This document shows positions 26,607 to 34,602 of a DNA stretch of 64,000 nucleotides, in pieces. The stretch is taken from assembly GCA_934229625.1 (NCBI GenBank), contig CAKQDU010000001.1:1-64000 (forward strand). Direction: 5' to 3'. This stretch comes from an uncultured Alphaproteobacteria bacterium. Its GTDB lineage: Bacteria > Pseudomonadota > Alphaproteobacteria > RF32 > CAG-239. The notes under the pieces are model-generated. The model was not told the DNA's origin and made no database searches. It was given only the letters and a program-made list of their open reading frames with translations. Made by a program: the position numbers and the translations under genes. The stretch's first letter is position 1. Each line of letters starts with the position of its first letter.

Positions 26607-27080
26607 ACTTATCTGTTTTTGGTGGCGCAGTACGAAAGCTTTATTATTCCGATTCCGGTGCTGTTTTCTTTGTCGGTTGCTGTAAGCGGAGCTATGCTGG
26701 GGCTGTTCTTCAGCGGTATGCCGCTTAGCATTTATTCTCAGCTTGGTATTATTTTGCTGGTAGGTATGGCTAGTAAAAACGCTATTCTGATTGTGGAATT
26801 TGCCAGAGATGAACGGGCAAAAGGAGCAACATTGGTCAATGCTGCGGTGCGTGGTTTGCGTGAGCGTTTCCGCGCGGTGCTGATGACAGCTTCGGCCTTT
26901 ATTTTGGGTGTGTTCCCAATGGTAATAGCCGGCGGTGCGGCCGCGGCCAGCCGTCAGGCTATCGGTGTGCCGGTATTCTGGGGAATGCTCATCGGCACAC
27001 TAGGCGGCTTGTTCATTATTCCGATGGTGTATGTGTTGGTTCAAAGTTTGTATGATAAAAGTAGAAAACTAATAGGATGA
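26607..27080 (+). pseudogene. 3' fragment of an RND efflux pump gene
   Basis: The last ~155 codons of an AcrB/HAE1-family transporter: YLFLVAQYESFIIP, GLFFSGMPLSIYSQLG, GMASKNAILIVEFARD and RAVLMTASAFILGVFP are all typical of the final membrane helices. Homology begins with the first codon after the TAG of the preceding gene, in the same frame. There is no ribosome-binding site, and about 850 N-terminal residues are missing. It is a dead remnant or the edge of a rearrangement or assembly join at about 26605. Confidence 0.8.
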
Positions 27081-27098
27081 TACATCATTTTATTTAGA

Positions 27099-27158
27099 AC
27101 TTTGTGTGGGTAAGATTGCTTGCTGCAATGGCGTAAATCTTATCTGCACAGAGTTTTT
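27099..27158 (+). terminator. Long terminator hairpin
   Basis: A 20-bp stem with four G-T pairs (AACTTTGTGTGGGTAAGATT with its partner ending ATCTGCACAGAGTT), then seven T. It probably once served the full RND gene. Confidence 0.85.
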
Positions 27159-27245
27159 TTGGGGGATAATGTTATTTTTGGGAATAAAAATATAAAAAAT
27201 ACTTGAATTTTTTTGTTAAATGACGGATATATAATTATATGTCAT

Positions 27246-27321
27246 GGGGTTATAGCTCAGTTGGGAGAGCGACAGGTTCGCAATCTGTAGGTCAGGAGTT
27301 CAAACCTCCTTAGCTCCACCA
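27246..27321 (+). tRNA. tRNA-Ala (anticodon CGC)
   Basis: A 76-nt cloverleaf with encoded CCA. The acceptor stem GGGGTTA/TAGCTCC includes the G3-U70 pair that marks tRNA-Ala. The anticodon arm ACAGG-TTCGCAA-TCTGT gives CGC, reading GCG codons. D and T arms are regular. Confidence 0.95.
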
Positions 27322-27330
27322 ATAAAATAA

Positions 27331-27358
27331 AAGGGTTAGCTGAAATATGCTGACCCTT
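27331..27358 (+). terminator. Terminator after tRNA-Ala(CGC)
   Basis: AAGGGTTAGC pairs with GCTGACCCTT, followed by ATTT. Confidence 0.7.
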
Positions 27359-27385
27359 ATTTCTATATATAAAATTTCTGTATAC

Positions 27386-27418
27386 AAAAAAGACGAAGAA
27401 CTGTGTCCTCGTCTTTTT
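27386..27418. terminator. Hairpin after tRNA-Ala(GGC)
   Basis: AAAAAGACGA and TCGTCTTTTT pair; on the minus strand it lies just after the tRNA at 27424 and has a T tract on both strands. Confidence 0.7.
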
Positions 27419-27423
27419 CAAAT

Positions 27424-27499
<76 letters not shown>

Positions 27500-27622
27500 G
27501 ACATTGTAGAGAATATTAACAAAACATAGCTTTAATAGCATAAAGTTTTTTTATTGTCAAATCTATTTTAAATTTTTGAAAAATTTTTTTATTTAGAGAA
27601 AACAGCATGGCTTTAAGGTTAA

Positions 27623-28282
27623 TCAGATAATAGTGAAATTGCTTTTTTGCAGCGCACTTTCTACCATGTTATCAAGAACATGTCTGTTGTTTTTCAGATA
27701 ACGTATATAATTATACAAAGTTTTGCGATTGCATTGTAATAAATCGGCAATCTGGCTTACCGGAACTTCATCATTTAGAAGTTGAACAATTTTATCCATA
27801 TGAATATCCAGCACGTATTTATGATTCATGTGTCCGTTTGGGCGTCCTAAAGGCCGTCCTTCATTGCGAACACGGTTTAAGGCTTCTTTAGTGCGCTGAG
27901 ATATCAGGTTGCGTTCAATTTCCGCCGACAAACCAAAGGCAAAAGCCAAAACTTTACTTTGAATATCCACACCCAAACGATAGCTGTCTTTAATTGTCCA
28001 AACCTGAGTATCTTTGTTTAGGCAATAGTGCAGAATACTCATTACCTGTAATAGATTACGCCCCAAACGCGACAGCTCGGTTGCAACCAGAATATCGCCT
28101 TGTTGCAGATTTTGCAGCAAAACTCCGAGTTTTCTTTTATCTAAGGATTTGGTGGCGCTGATTGTTTCCATAATCCAGCGGTCAACTTTCATTTTTTCTC
28201 TTTTGCAAAACTGCTCTATTTCAAATTTTTGATTTTTTGTTGTTTGTTTGTCCGTGCTGACACGGATATATCCATATATCAT
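27623..28282 (-). CDS. Serine site-specific recombinase (DNA invertase type)
   Basis: A 219-residue small serine recombinase of the Hin/Pin/Mpi group. YIRVSTDKQ holds the catalytic Ser9; the ATELSRLGRN and TKEALNRVRNEG regions are the conserved Arg-rich catalytic and hinge parts, and the C-terminal ~45 residues form a helix-turn-helix (VSQIADLLQCNRKTLYNYI). AAGGAGA lies before the ATG at 28282. Members invert or resolve DNA at short crossover sites. It stands 360 bp from a prepilin cassette and points away from it, so it may switch surface genes. Confidence 0.88.
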   Translation of the reverse strand: MIYGYIRVSTDKQTTKNQKFEIEQFCKREKMKVDRWIMETISATKSLDKRKLGVLLQNLQQGDILVATELSRLGRNLLQVMSILHYCLNKDTQVWTIKDSYRLGVDIQSKVLAFAFGLSAEIERNLISQRTKEALNRVRNEGRPLGRPNGHMNHKYVLDIHMDKIVQLLNDEVPVSQIADLLQCNRKTLYNYIRYLKNNRHVLDNMVESALQKSNFTII

Positions 28283-28397
28283 TTTATCTCCTTTTGTTGT
28301 GATGTATAAAAAAGATATTTTTAAAGTAAAAATGGAAAAGTTGCTATACAAAGATTAAATGATTTTTACCGGTTTTCAAAGCAAAAAGATAAAATGC

Positions 28398-28426
28398 TTG
28401 CATTTTACGTGAAGGTGCGCTAAAAT
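28398..28426 (+). promoter_or_regulatory. Promoter of type-1 prepilin cassette A
   Basis: TTGCAT (28398-28403), 17-nt spacer, TAAAAT (28421-28426), just upstream of the structured leader. Confidence 0.7.
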
Positions 28427-28432
28427 ATATCT

Positions 28433-28603
28433 GCGTCAGCAAAAAACTGATGTGGGGTATGAAAGCCTCTTCCGGTTGCCTGAATGAACAGGCGTAAAAC
28501 TATCTTTCTGCATGGCGGGAAGGTAGTAAAATAGTCACAATATACTACACTATTCCCGGAATAGCTTTCAACTTCCTGCTACCTTTTTTAGGTAGCTTTT
28601 TGT
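28433..28603 (+). ncRNA. Structured attenuator leader, type 1, copy A
   Basis: A predicted leader with closing helix TTCCGG (28470-28475) / CCGGAA (28556-28561), a loop pseudoknot TGAAAGC (28460-28466) / GCTTTCA (28564-28570), and hairpins GCCTG/CAGGC, CTATCTTTC/GGGAAGGTAG and GTAGTA/TACTAC. It ends in the terminator GCTACC/GGTAGC-TTTTT (28578-28601). GCGGGAAG can instead pair with CTTCCTGC (28572-28579), which overlaps the terminator stem. Helices match copies B-D by compensatory changes although this copy is the most divergent. A function as a regulated terminator is inferred. Confidence 0.75.
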
Positions 28604-28641
28604 TATTATATTAACTTTATTAGCAGGAAGGAAGAATTTTT

Positions 28642-29307
28642 ATGCAAAAGCGGAAAAGTTGCGATTTCGGACGAAGTATGATAGAAATGCTGGGGGTGCT
28701 GGCAATTGTCGGAGTTCTTTCGGTCGGAGGCATTGCCGGATATTCTAAAGCCATGATGAAATGGAAAATAAACAAAATGATAGAAGATTATACCATGCTG
28801 ATGACCGGTTTAATGGAATATCATGAAAGTTTGTTTAAAACATATACGGGAGATTATGAAAGTAGAATGTTGGCTCAGTTTATTATAGACGCTAAACTGG
28901 TGCCGGAAACTTGGAAATTAGTAAATCAGTATTTTATAACAGATTCTTTGGGCAATAAAATCAAAGTTTATGCAAATAATCAAGTTAACGGTAGTGTATT
29001 TACTGCCGATATATACATTGTGCCAGATGGAATAAATAAAGATTCGGAATATGCCTATGAACTATGTATGGCTTTGGCAAAAGATGTTGTTTATCCGCTA
29101 GCTGCAAATATGGATTATGCCGGATTATTTATTAAAAATGACGCAATAACGAATAGCGGTGATTTTATGGTTTATACAAAAAACTGTTATAATTCTAATT
29201 CGGACAGGGTGAAATGTCTGTCGGAAATGACGCTGGCGGAAATTAGCACAATCTGTAAATCCTGTATAAAAGAAGATTCCTGTTACTTTGGAATGAGTTG
29301 GAAATAA
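28642..29307 (+). CDS. Prepilin-like surface protein
   Basis: A 221-residue prepilin-like protein. The leader MQKRKSCDFG is cleaved, by analogy, after Gly10, with Glu15 at position +5, ahead of the hydrophobic helix. The central ~140 residues share little with the paralogs. The C terminus keeps the CLSEMTLAEISTICKSC pattern and one more Cys. AGGAAGGAAG precedes the ATG and could also pair with the leader RNA. Possibly a pseudopilin or fibre subunit. Confidence 0.82.
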   Translation: MQKRKSCDFGRSMIEMLGVLAIVGVLSVGGIAGYSKAMMKWKINKMIEDYTMLMTGLMEYHESLFKTYTGDYESRMLAQFIIDAKLVPETWKLVNQYFITDSLGNKIKVYANNQVNGSVFTADIYIVPDGINKDSEYAYELCMALAKDVVYPLAANMDYAGLFIKNDAITNSGDFMVYTKNCYNSNSDRVKCLSEMTLAEISTICKSCIKEDSCYFGMSWK

Positions 29308-29489
29308 ATTTTTTTACTTTGTCAATTCTATAGCGGTTTTACGTTTATCTCAGTAACGTAACAAACTTTAGATTAAGATTTTTTAGGCGGTCATAAAGAA
29401 TTTAATGTCTTATATCTTGACAAAAATCTGGGATTATGCTTTCATAACAACAGATTTTTATTAGTGTGTAATTTTTAAATTTTATTTTT

Positions 29490-29699
29490 ATGCGTAAAAA
29501 ATTTATGATTTATTTCCGTAATTTTGCGGTTGTTGTTACCTATTTGTCGGCAATATTCGGCATTATATTTATTTTGGCTTCAACAATAGTGTTTTGCTCA
29601 GGTTTGCTGCTGGTCGGCGTTTTAGGTTTGGCGGCAGGAGCTATATTGCTTTGGGCAGCTCATCTTTTGACCGGATTGTTTGCTTTACTTCCGGAATAG
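29490..29699 (+). CDS. Small membrane protein, 69 residues
   Basis: Two hydrophobic helices (about 12-35 and 38-66) after a basic N terminus, MRKKFMIYFRNF. No family recognised and no clear ribosome-binding site; the 5' region is AT-rich with a TTGACA at 29417-29422 but no convincing -10 box. A hairpin follows the stop codon. It is kept because the composition is strongly membrane-like and no competing frame exists. Confidence 0.5.
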   Translation: MRKKFMIYFRNFAVVVTYLSAIFGIIFILASTIVFCSGLLLVGVLGLAAGAILLWAAHLLTGLFALLPE

Positions 29700-29713
29700 C
29701 GAATAACATTTAT

Positions 29714-29745
29714 ATACATCCTCCGGTTTTTGTCCGGGGGATGTG
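29714..29745 (+). terminator. Hairpin after small membrane gene
   Basis: ACATCCTCCGG pairs with CCGGGGGATGT (one G-T pair) around TTTTTGT. It lacks an immediate T tract, so terminator strength is uncertain. Confidence 0.5.
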
Positions 29746-29774
29746 TATTATATATGCCTTTTTTATCTTTTTGC

Positions 29775-29803
29775 TTGAAAAACTAAATAGAAATGTTTAT
29801 AAT
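29775..29803 (+). promoter_or_regulatory. Promoter of the GNAT gene
   Basis: TTGAAA (29775-29780), 17-nt spacer, perfect TATAAT (29798-29803). It leaves a ~190-nt leader that contains a short reading frame. Confidence 0.7.
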
Positions 29804-29866
29804 CATAAGTGTAACAAAGCTTTTGTATCAGCTTGGTTACATTGGATTAACAACGATGGAGTTTTT

Positions 29867-29998
29867 ATGTTAAATCGTGCGTCGGCCGCTGCCTTATGCG
29901 GTTCTAATGATGGAGACCATCACAGGTCCGTCTTATTATTTGAAACAACAACTTTCTTATCTTATACCGAGGGAAATGCCGTTCTGAAAGGAGTGTAA
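29867..29998 (+). CDS. Possible 43-residue leader peptide
   Basis: A short frame (MLNRASAAALC...) preceded by GATGGAG, lying wholly in the leader of the GNAT gene and ending 2 nt before its ATG. A GATGG/CCATC hairpin lies within it. The overlap of its end with the ribosome-binding site of the GNAT gene suggests translational coupling or leader-peptide control. It matches no family; it could also be chance. Confidence 0.4.
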   Translation: MLNRASAAALCGSNDGDHHRSVLLFETTTFLSYTEGNAVLKGV

Positions 29999-30000
29999 TC

Positions 30001-30525
30001 ATGCTCAGTTTCAGAAATACTTTACGAGAAAACGACCCCGAGGTTATTGCTCAAATTGCTTCTTCTACCGGCTTTTTTGATGATAGAGATGTGCAGCTTA
30101 ATGCTGATATCGCCCGTCATTTATTGCGCAACAAAGATTGTGAACATCGTTTTCTGTTTGCCGAATATAATGGAAAAACCGTTGCTTATGCTTGCTTTGA
30201 GGAACTTCCTGATGCCAAAGCCGGAACTTATGAGCTTTATTGGCTTTCAACCTTAAATGAATATCGCGGTTTGGGAATAGGCCGTCAGTTGGTTGAATAT
30301 CTGCTGGCTCACCTGAAAAGCTTGGGCGCAGAGCGTCTGTATGTAAAAACAGACAGTACGCCTCAATATGAGCCGACTCGGCGCTTTTATGAAAAATGCG
30401 GATTTAAGCTTGGTGCTGTATTGCCGGAATATTATGATACCGGAGACGATTGCTGTATATATTGCTTGAATATGAAAGCGGATGAACTCGGAATAACCGA
30501 GCGTCAATATGCCGCAGCCGAATAA
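30001..30525 (+). CDS. GNAT-family N-acetyltransferase
   Basis: A 174-residue GNAT acetyltransferase. The acetyl-CoA-binding motif A is YRGLGIGRQLVEYLL (R-G-L-G-I-G, about residues 84-98), preceded by the strand ELYWLSTLNE and followed by YEKCGFKLGAVLPEYY near the C terminus. AAGGAG is the ribosome-binding site. The acceptor substrate cannot be told from sequence. Confidence 0.85.
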   Translation: MLSFRNTLRENDPEVIAQIASSTGFFDDRDVQLNADIARHLLRNKDCEHRFLFAEYNGKTVAYACFEELPDAKAGTYELYWLSTLNEYRGLGIGRQLVEYLLAHLKSLGAERLYVKTDSTPQYEPTRRFYEKCGFKLGAVLPEYYDTGDDCCIYCLNMKADELGITERQYAAAE

Positions 30526-30545
30526 AACACCTTAAAAACGTGTTG

Positions 30546-30571
30546 AAAAGGGAGCTTAGCGGCTCCCTTTT
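30546..30571. terminator. Bidirectional terminator between convergent genes
   Basis: AAAAGGGAGC / GCTCCCTTTT with a TTAGCG loop, shared by the GNAT gene and the minus-strand prepilin gene. Confidence 0.85.
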
Positions 30572-30575
30572 GCAG

Positions 30576-31205
30576 CTAAAATTCCAGAGTTATAGAACAT
30601 TGCCGTTTGCCGTCGCAAAGTCCGCAAGCTTCATGAATATCGCTTAGAGTAATTCCGCTCAGGCAATGTCGTCCTTGACTGCAGCTGCTGTCGCCATAAA
30701 AATATTTGCTGGGAGTGGTCGGGTTGTCGGATAAAAATATCCAAACAACATAAACGGAATAGTGCAGCGGCGCCGCGATATCGCGCATTAAAGTTTCGCA
30801 GGTTCTTTTGCTGAAGCCTTGAGTTACTCTTACATTATCAGAGTTTGTAGAAACTCCGCCCAGATAAAAATCAATAACTAAACGGTTATCACGGATATAA
30901 GGTTTTATTATATTTCCAAAGGTATCGGTCACATTCAGAGAAGTATCTTTTTTCCAAGTGTCTGGAATAATACCCAGGGCAAAACTAGTATCAATCAGTC
31001 CGGTTCCAACAGGTAAGTTTTGAAATTCTGTCAGATGCCCTAACAGTCCGTGTATAAGATAGCTGTATTCTTCCGCCATTTTGTTAATTTTCCATTTTTC
31101 CATCGCTTTGGAATAACCGGCAATGCCGGCAACCGATAAAACGCCGATAATGGCGAGAACTCCTAGCATTTCTATCATACTGCGGCCAAATTGATTTTGT
31201 TGCAT
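30576..31205 (-). CDS. Prepilin-like surface protein
   Basis: A 209-residue paralog with short leader MQQNQFG, cleavage expected after Gly7 (Glu12 at +5). The hydrophobic helix MLGVLAIIGVLSVAGIAG follows. The C-terminal CLSGITLSDIHEACGLC motif and final Cys match the family. GAAAGGAAG is the ribosome-binding site. It stands tail to tail with the cassette at 28642, and both have type-1 leaders. Confidence 0.82.
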   Translation of the reverse strand: MQQNQFGRSMIEMLGVLAIIGVLSVAGIAGYSKAMEKWKINKMAEEYSYLIHGLLGHLTEFQNLPVGTGLIDTSFALGIIPDTWKKDTSLNVTDTFGNIIKPYIRDNRLVIDFYLGGVSTNSDNVRVTQGFSKRTCETLMRDIAAPLHYSVYVVWIFLSDNPTTPSKYFYGDSSCSQGRHCLSGITLSDIHEACGLCDGKRQCSITLEF

Positions 31206-31233
31206 AACAACTTCCTTTCATGTTGAATTTACA

Positions 31234-31422
31234 ATAAAAAAAGCTGTCGGCGAGACAGCTGGAAGTTGGTAAGCTATTCAGTATAAAAATAGTGTAGCAT
31301 ATTAGCTTATAGCATATTTTGCTACCTTCCAGCTTTCGCCAGAAGATATGCTTGATTAACGTCTGATAACGCAGACGTATACTGAAGAGGCTACCACACC
31401 CCAGACAGACTATTGCCCATCC
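31234..31422 (-). ncRNA. Structured attenuator leader, type 1, copy B
   Basis: Minus strand. Closing helix TTCAGTATA (31386-31378) / TATACTGAA (31285-31277), perfect 9 bp. The pseudoknot TGGTA (31396-31392) / TACCA (31271-31267) extends by G-C pairs. A hairpin ACGTCTG/CAGACGT and an 11-bp hairpin closed by GAAA follow, then the terminator GCTGTC/GACAGC with seven T (31259-31236). GCTGGAAG can alternatively pair with CTTCCAGC at the terminator foot. Confidence 0.8.
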
Positions 31423-31428
31423 GCAGCT

Positions 31429-31457
31429 ATTTTAATCATAAAGTTTTTGTTTGTAAA
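31429..31457 (-). promoter_or_regulatory. Promoter of type-1 prepilin cassette B
   Basis: Minus strand TTTACA (31457-31452), 17-nt spacer, TAAAAT (31434-31429). The same TTTACA-17-TA...T layout recurs at the other cassettes. Confidence 0.7.
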
Positions 31458-31586
31458 GTTTAAAAATCTGTGCAGATTACGTAGATTTCAGCTTGCTCGC
31501 CGTTACAATATAATTGTATTAGAAACTGTGTTAGTGCGGCATAAAATAAAATTTATAAAAAATCGGTAAATCTTGAAAAGCAGATA

Positions 31587-31615
31587 TTGACAAATTAAAT
31601 AAAATTTAATACAAA
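31587..31615 (+). promoter_or_regulatory. Possible rpoD promoter
   Basis: A consensus TTGACA (31587-31592) lies ~85 nt before rpoD, but the -10 region is weak (TACAAA at 17-nt spacing). Confidence 0.35.
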
Positions 31616-31675
31616 ATACACGCTAGCAATTTATATTGTCCGCAATGGATAACATATGATTTTTTAAGGAACGTT

Positions 31676-33757
31676 ATGTCAGATAAAGAAAATCAGGACT
31701 TGTACGAAAATGAAGGTACAGACTCCGTTAACGCTGAAGCTATGACTACGGCTTTCAGACATCTTCTTGCCAAAGGCAAAAATCTTGGATATATCACAAT
31801 GGAAGAACTTAATAAAGTTCTGCCGCCTGACAAGCAGTCTTCGGATAAGCTTGAAGATATTATGTCATCTATTTCCGATATGGGTATCAATATAATCTCC
31901 GATTCGGATGTGGATGAGAGCGAGGAAGAAGATTCTAATGAATATGACTATGAAAATGATGATTCTTCTGATGAAGAAGTTGGAAATATAGATTCTAAAG
32001 ATGTTGGACATTCAGACGACCCTGTTCGTATGTATCTAAAAGAAATGGGGTTGGTTGAATTACTCTCGCGTGAAGGTGAAATCGCTATTTCTAAACGAAT
32101 TGAAGCCGGTAAAACCGTGATGATTGGCGGGTTGTGTGAAAGTCCGATGACAATTAAAGCCATATCGGATTGGCGCGATGAATTGGTGGCTGGTACAATG
32201 CAGCTGCGCGATATCGTCGATTTGGAAGTTATGTATGGTGACGACTCTGAAGCTATGGTCTATGATGATGAAACAGAAAATGCCGGAGTTGACGATTTAG
32301 AAAAGGTAACCAAAGAGCTAAATGAAAAAAATTTAGACGAAATAGATGATGATTTGGATACCGATATTGAACTTGATGACGATGTAACCGATGATATGGA
32401 TGATTCTGACGATGGCATGGAAAGTTTAGATGATGAAAATTCCGAAGAAGGCGGAGATAATGAAGATAGTGACGGCTCCGGACATAGTTCAACATCTGTT
32501 TCAACAATGGAAGGGCAGCTGTTTGAACCGGTTCTTGAAATATTGAACAAAATCGCCGGTTATTATGATGACCTGAAAAAAGTGCAAAGTCAGCGTATGG
32601 CCGCTATTTTGGCCGGACGCAAAATTATTCCGTCTACCGAAAAGAAATATCTGAAGCTCAAAAAAGAATTGGTAGAACTTATGAGTTCTATCCATCTGAA
32701 CAGCGCTAAAGTAGAGCAGCTGGTGGAACAGCTTAATGAAATGAATAAGCGTCTTATGGGACAAGAGGGTAAGCTTTTGCGTTATGCTTTATCTTGTAAA
32801 ATCAAACGCGAAGATTTTTTGGAAGTTTATCAAAAGTCAGAGCTTGACCCGAATTGGCTGGATAAAATTTCTCTTAAAAAGGATAAACATTGGACTGCCT
32901 TTATTGAAAAATATAAAGACGAAATCGTAGATATCCGAAACAATGTTGCGCAAATGGCTCAAGAGTGTGGATTGCCTATTAGTGAATACCGCAAAATGGT
33001 TGATACAATAAAAAAAGGTGAACGTGAAGCGGAGCGCGCCAAAAAAGAAATGATTGAAGCAAATTTGCGTTTGGTTATTTCTATTGCTAAAAAATATACA
33101 AATCGCGGTATGCAGTTCTTGGATTTGATTCAAGAAGGAAATATCGGTTTGATGAAGGCCGTTGATAAATTTGAATATCGCCGCGGCTATAAGTTTTCTA
33201 CCTATGCGACATGGTGGATTAGACAAGCCATTACACGTTCTATTGCAGACCAGGCTCGCACTATTCGTATTCCGGTTCATATGATAGAAACCATAAATAA
33301 ATTAGTGCGCACCTCTCGTCAGATGCTTTCTGAAATGGGACGCGAACCGGTGCCTGAAGAATTGGCTAAACGCTTGTCTATGCCTTTGGATAAAATCCGC
33401 AAAGTGATGAAAATTGCCAAAGAACCTGTTAGTTTGGAAGCTCCGGTCGGTGATGAAGAAGATTCGTCTTTAGGTGATTTTATTGCCGATGAAAGCGCTT
33501 TGCAGCCTTTGGATGTGGCAATTCATTCTAATTTGAAAGAAACCTGCACCAAAATTTTGTCTTCTTTAACTCCTCGCGAGGAAAGGGTTTTGCGTATGCG
33601 TTTTGGTATAGGTATGAATACAGACCATACTTTAGAAGAAGTTGGCAAACAATTCAATGTTACGCGTGAACGTATTCGTCAAATAGAGGCTAAAGCTTTG
33701 CGTAAATTAAAGCATCCTAGCCGCTCTAAGCGTCTGCGTTCATTCTTAGACCAATAG
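31676..33757 (+). CDS. rpoD: RNA polymerase primary sigma factor
   Basis: Sigma-70, 693 residues. Region 1.1 is at the N terminus, region 1.2 begins at DPVRMYLKEMG, and regions 2.1-2.4 span RLVISIAKKYTNRGMQFLD to TYATWWIRQAITR. Region 4.2 has VTRERIRQIEAKALRKL with its helix-turn-helix. Between 1.2 and 2 there is a very acidic stretch (about residues 175-275, long runs of Asp, Glu and Ser). The consensus-like promoters in the window fit a standard region 2.4/4.2. AAGGAACG is the ribosome-binding site. Confidence 0.97.
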   Translation: MSDKENQDLYENEGTDSVNAEAMTTAFRHLLAKGKNLGYITMEELNKVLPPDKQSSDKLEDIMSSISDMGINIISDSDVDESEEEDSNEYDYENDDSSDEEVGNIDSKDVGHSDDPVRMYLKEMGLVELLSREGEIAISKRIEAGKTVMIGGLCESPMTIKAISDWRDELVAGTMQLRDIVDLEVMYGDDSEAMVYDDETENAGVDDLEKVTKELNEKNLDEIDDDLDTDIELDDDVTDDMDDSDDGMESLDDENSEEGGDNEDSDGSGHSSTSVSTMEGQLFEPVLEILNKIAGYYDDLKKVQSQRMAAILAGRKIIPSTEKKYLKLKKELVELMSSIHLNSAKVEQLVEQLNEMNKRLMGQEGKLLRYALSCKIKREDFLEVYQKSELDPNWLDKISLKKDKHWTAFIEKYKDEIVDIRNNVAQMAQECGLPISEYRKMVDTIKKGEREAERAKKEMIEANLRLVISIAKKYTNRGMQFLDLIQEGNIGLMKAVDKFEYRRGYKFSTYATWWIRQAITRSIADQARTIRIPVHMIETINKLVRTSRQMLSEMGREPVPEELAKRLSMPLDKIRKVMKIAKEPVSLEAPVGDEEDSSLGDFIADESALQPLDVAIHSNLKETCTKILSSLTPREERVLRMRFGIGMNTDHTLEEVGKQFNVTRERIRQIEAKALRKLKHPSRSKRLRSFLDQ

Positions 33758-33793
33758 AACTTTATAAATCAATCAGTTTTTAGGGAGAGCAAA

Positions 33794-34234
33794 ATGACCG
33801 AATATACAGATGAAGATATAAAAAGAATGAATATTTCGGCTCTGGCCTGCAACAAATCTCGCCTGAAAGAACTGATTGATTTTGCAAAGCTTAGCGGATA
33901 TCATAAACTTGGTATTGCTAATTGCTTTTTTATGCAAAAATATGCGGCTCACTTAAAACAGCTATTGGAAGATGCCGGATTCGAGGTATATTCCATGAGT
34001 TGCCGTGACAGCAAATTGGATGGCGAAACTATTTCCGCAGAGCTGAAAGGGCCATCTTGCGACCCAGTCTCGCAAGCCGATTATTTGAACGAATGCGGCA
34101 CGGATTTTAATATAAACGTCGGACAATGTTTGGGGCATGGTCTGATTTTTCAAAAATATTCAAAAGCCGATGTAACTACAATTGTTGTGAAAGATTTTGA
34201 AACTCATCATCGCAGCGTGGAAAATTTTGAATAG
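33794..34234 (+). CDS. DUF1847-type protein
   Basis: A 146-residue protein matching the C-terminal part of the DUF1847 family: KLGIANCFFM, the GFEVYSMSCRDSK strand, PVSQADYLNECGTDFNINVG, QCLGHGLIFQKYSKADVT and VVKDFETHH. The Cys-rich metal-binding N-terminal part present in many members is absent. Conserved Cys and His residues suggest a metal or cofactor site, but no biochemical role is known to me. It lies 37 nt after rpoD with its own GGGAGAG box. Confidence 0.75.
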   Translation: MTEYTDEDIKRMNISALACNKSRLKELIDFAKLSGYHKLGIANCFFMQKYAAHLKQLLEDAGFEVYSMSCRDSKLDGETISAELKGPSCDPVSQADYLNECGTDFNINVGQCLGHGLIFQKYSKADVTTIVVKDFETHHRSVENFE

Positions 34235-34339
34235 CTGGCGATATAAAATTGCTTTGTTACCTTTTCTGATAAAAGTTAATACCGTTTAAAATAGAAAAAT
34301 AACGGCGTGGATGTTTTATAGAGCATTACAATTTTAAGC

Positions 34340-34368
34340 TTTACATTTTTTGTTTGTTTAGTTAAACT
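34340..34368 (+). promoter_or_regulatory. Promoter of type-2 prepilin cassette E
   Basis: TTTACA (34340-34345), 17-nt spacer, TAAACT (34363-34368), directly ahead of the structured leader. Confidence 0.7.
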
Positions 34369-34375
34369 GATTGCT

Positions 34376-34573
34376 GAAAGCACGATAATGCTTTTAGGGC
34401 GTAGCAACCCTTTATCAGTATAGTCGTTTCTGCATAAACGACTTAAAATTTGTTATGCCGATTTCCGTTGGACGGATGTCGGCTAAATAAGGCTAAGCGC
34501 TGAATAAGCCGAGCCGTTTATACTGATACGGTTTGCTAACATCCGCCCGCTTAAAACAGCGGGTTTTGTTTTT
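34376..34573 (+). ncRNA. Structured attenuator leader, type 2, copy E
   Basis: Closing helix TATCAGTATA (34413-34422) / TATACTGATA (34519-34528). An AGGG/CCCT hairpin (34396-34399, 34408-34411) has the loop TAGCAA (34402-34407) that pairs with TTGCTA (34533-34538) as a pseudoknot. Inside are AGTCGTTT/AAACGACT and a GCCGA/TCGGC hairpin. The terminator is CCCGCT/AGCGGG then TTTTGTTTTT (34546-34573). CGGATGT (34473-34479) can also pair with ACATCCG (34539-34545) beside the terminator. The topology is that of the type-1 leaders. Confidence 0.8.
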
Positions 34574-34602
34574 AGTGTAACAAAATAAACGGAGTTAGAA
34601 AT

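Noticed and set aside
28433..28603. Leader RNAs as known c-di-GMP (GEMM) riboswitches, T-boxes or attC recombination sites
   Set aside because: None of the conserved core sequences of those classes is visible, and a promoter plus intrinsic terminator frame the element as a transcribed leader.
29594..29866. 5' extension of the leader-peptide frame before GNAT
   Set aside because: It overlaps the small membrane gene, a hairpin and the GNAT promoter; only the part after 29867 has a ribosome-binding site.
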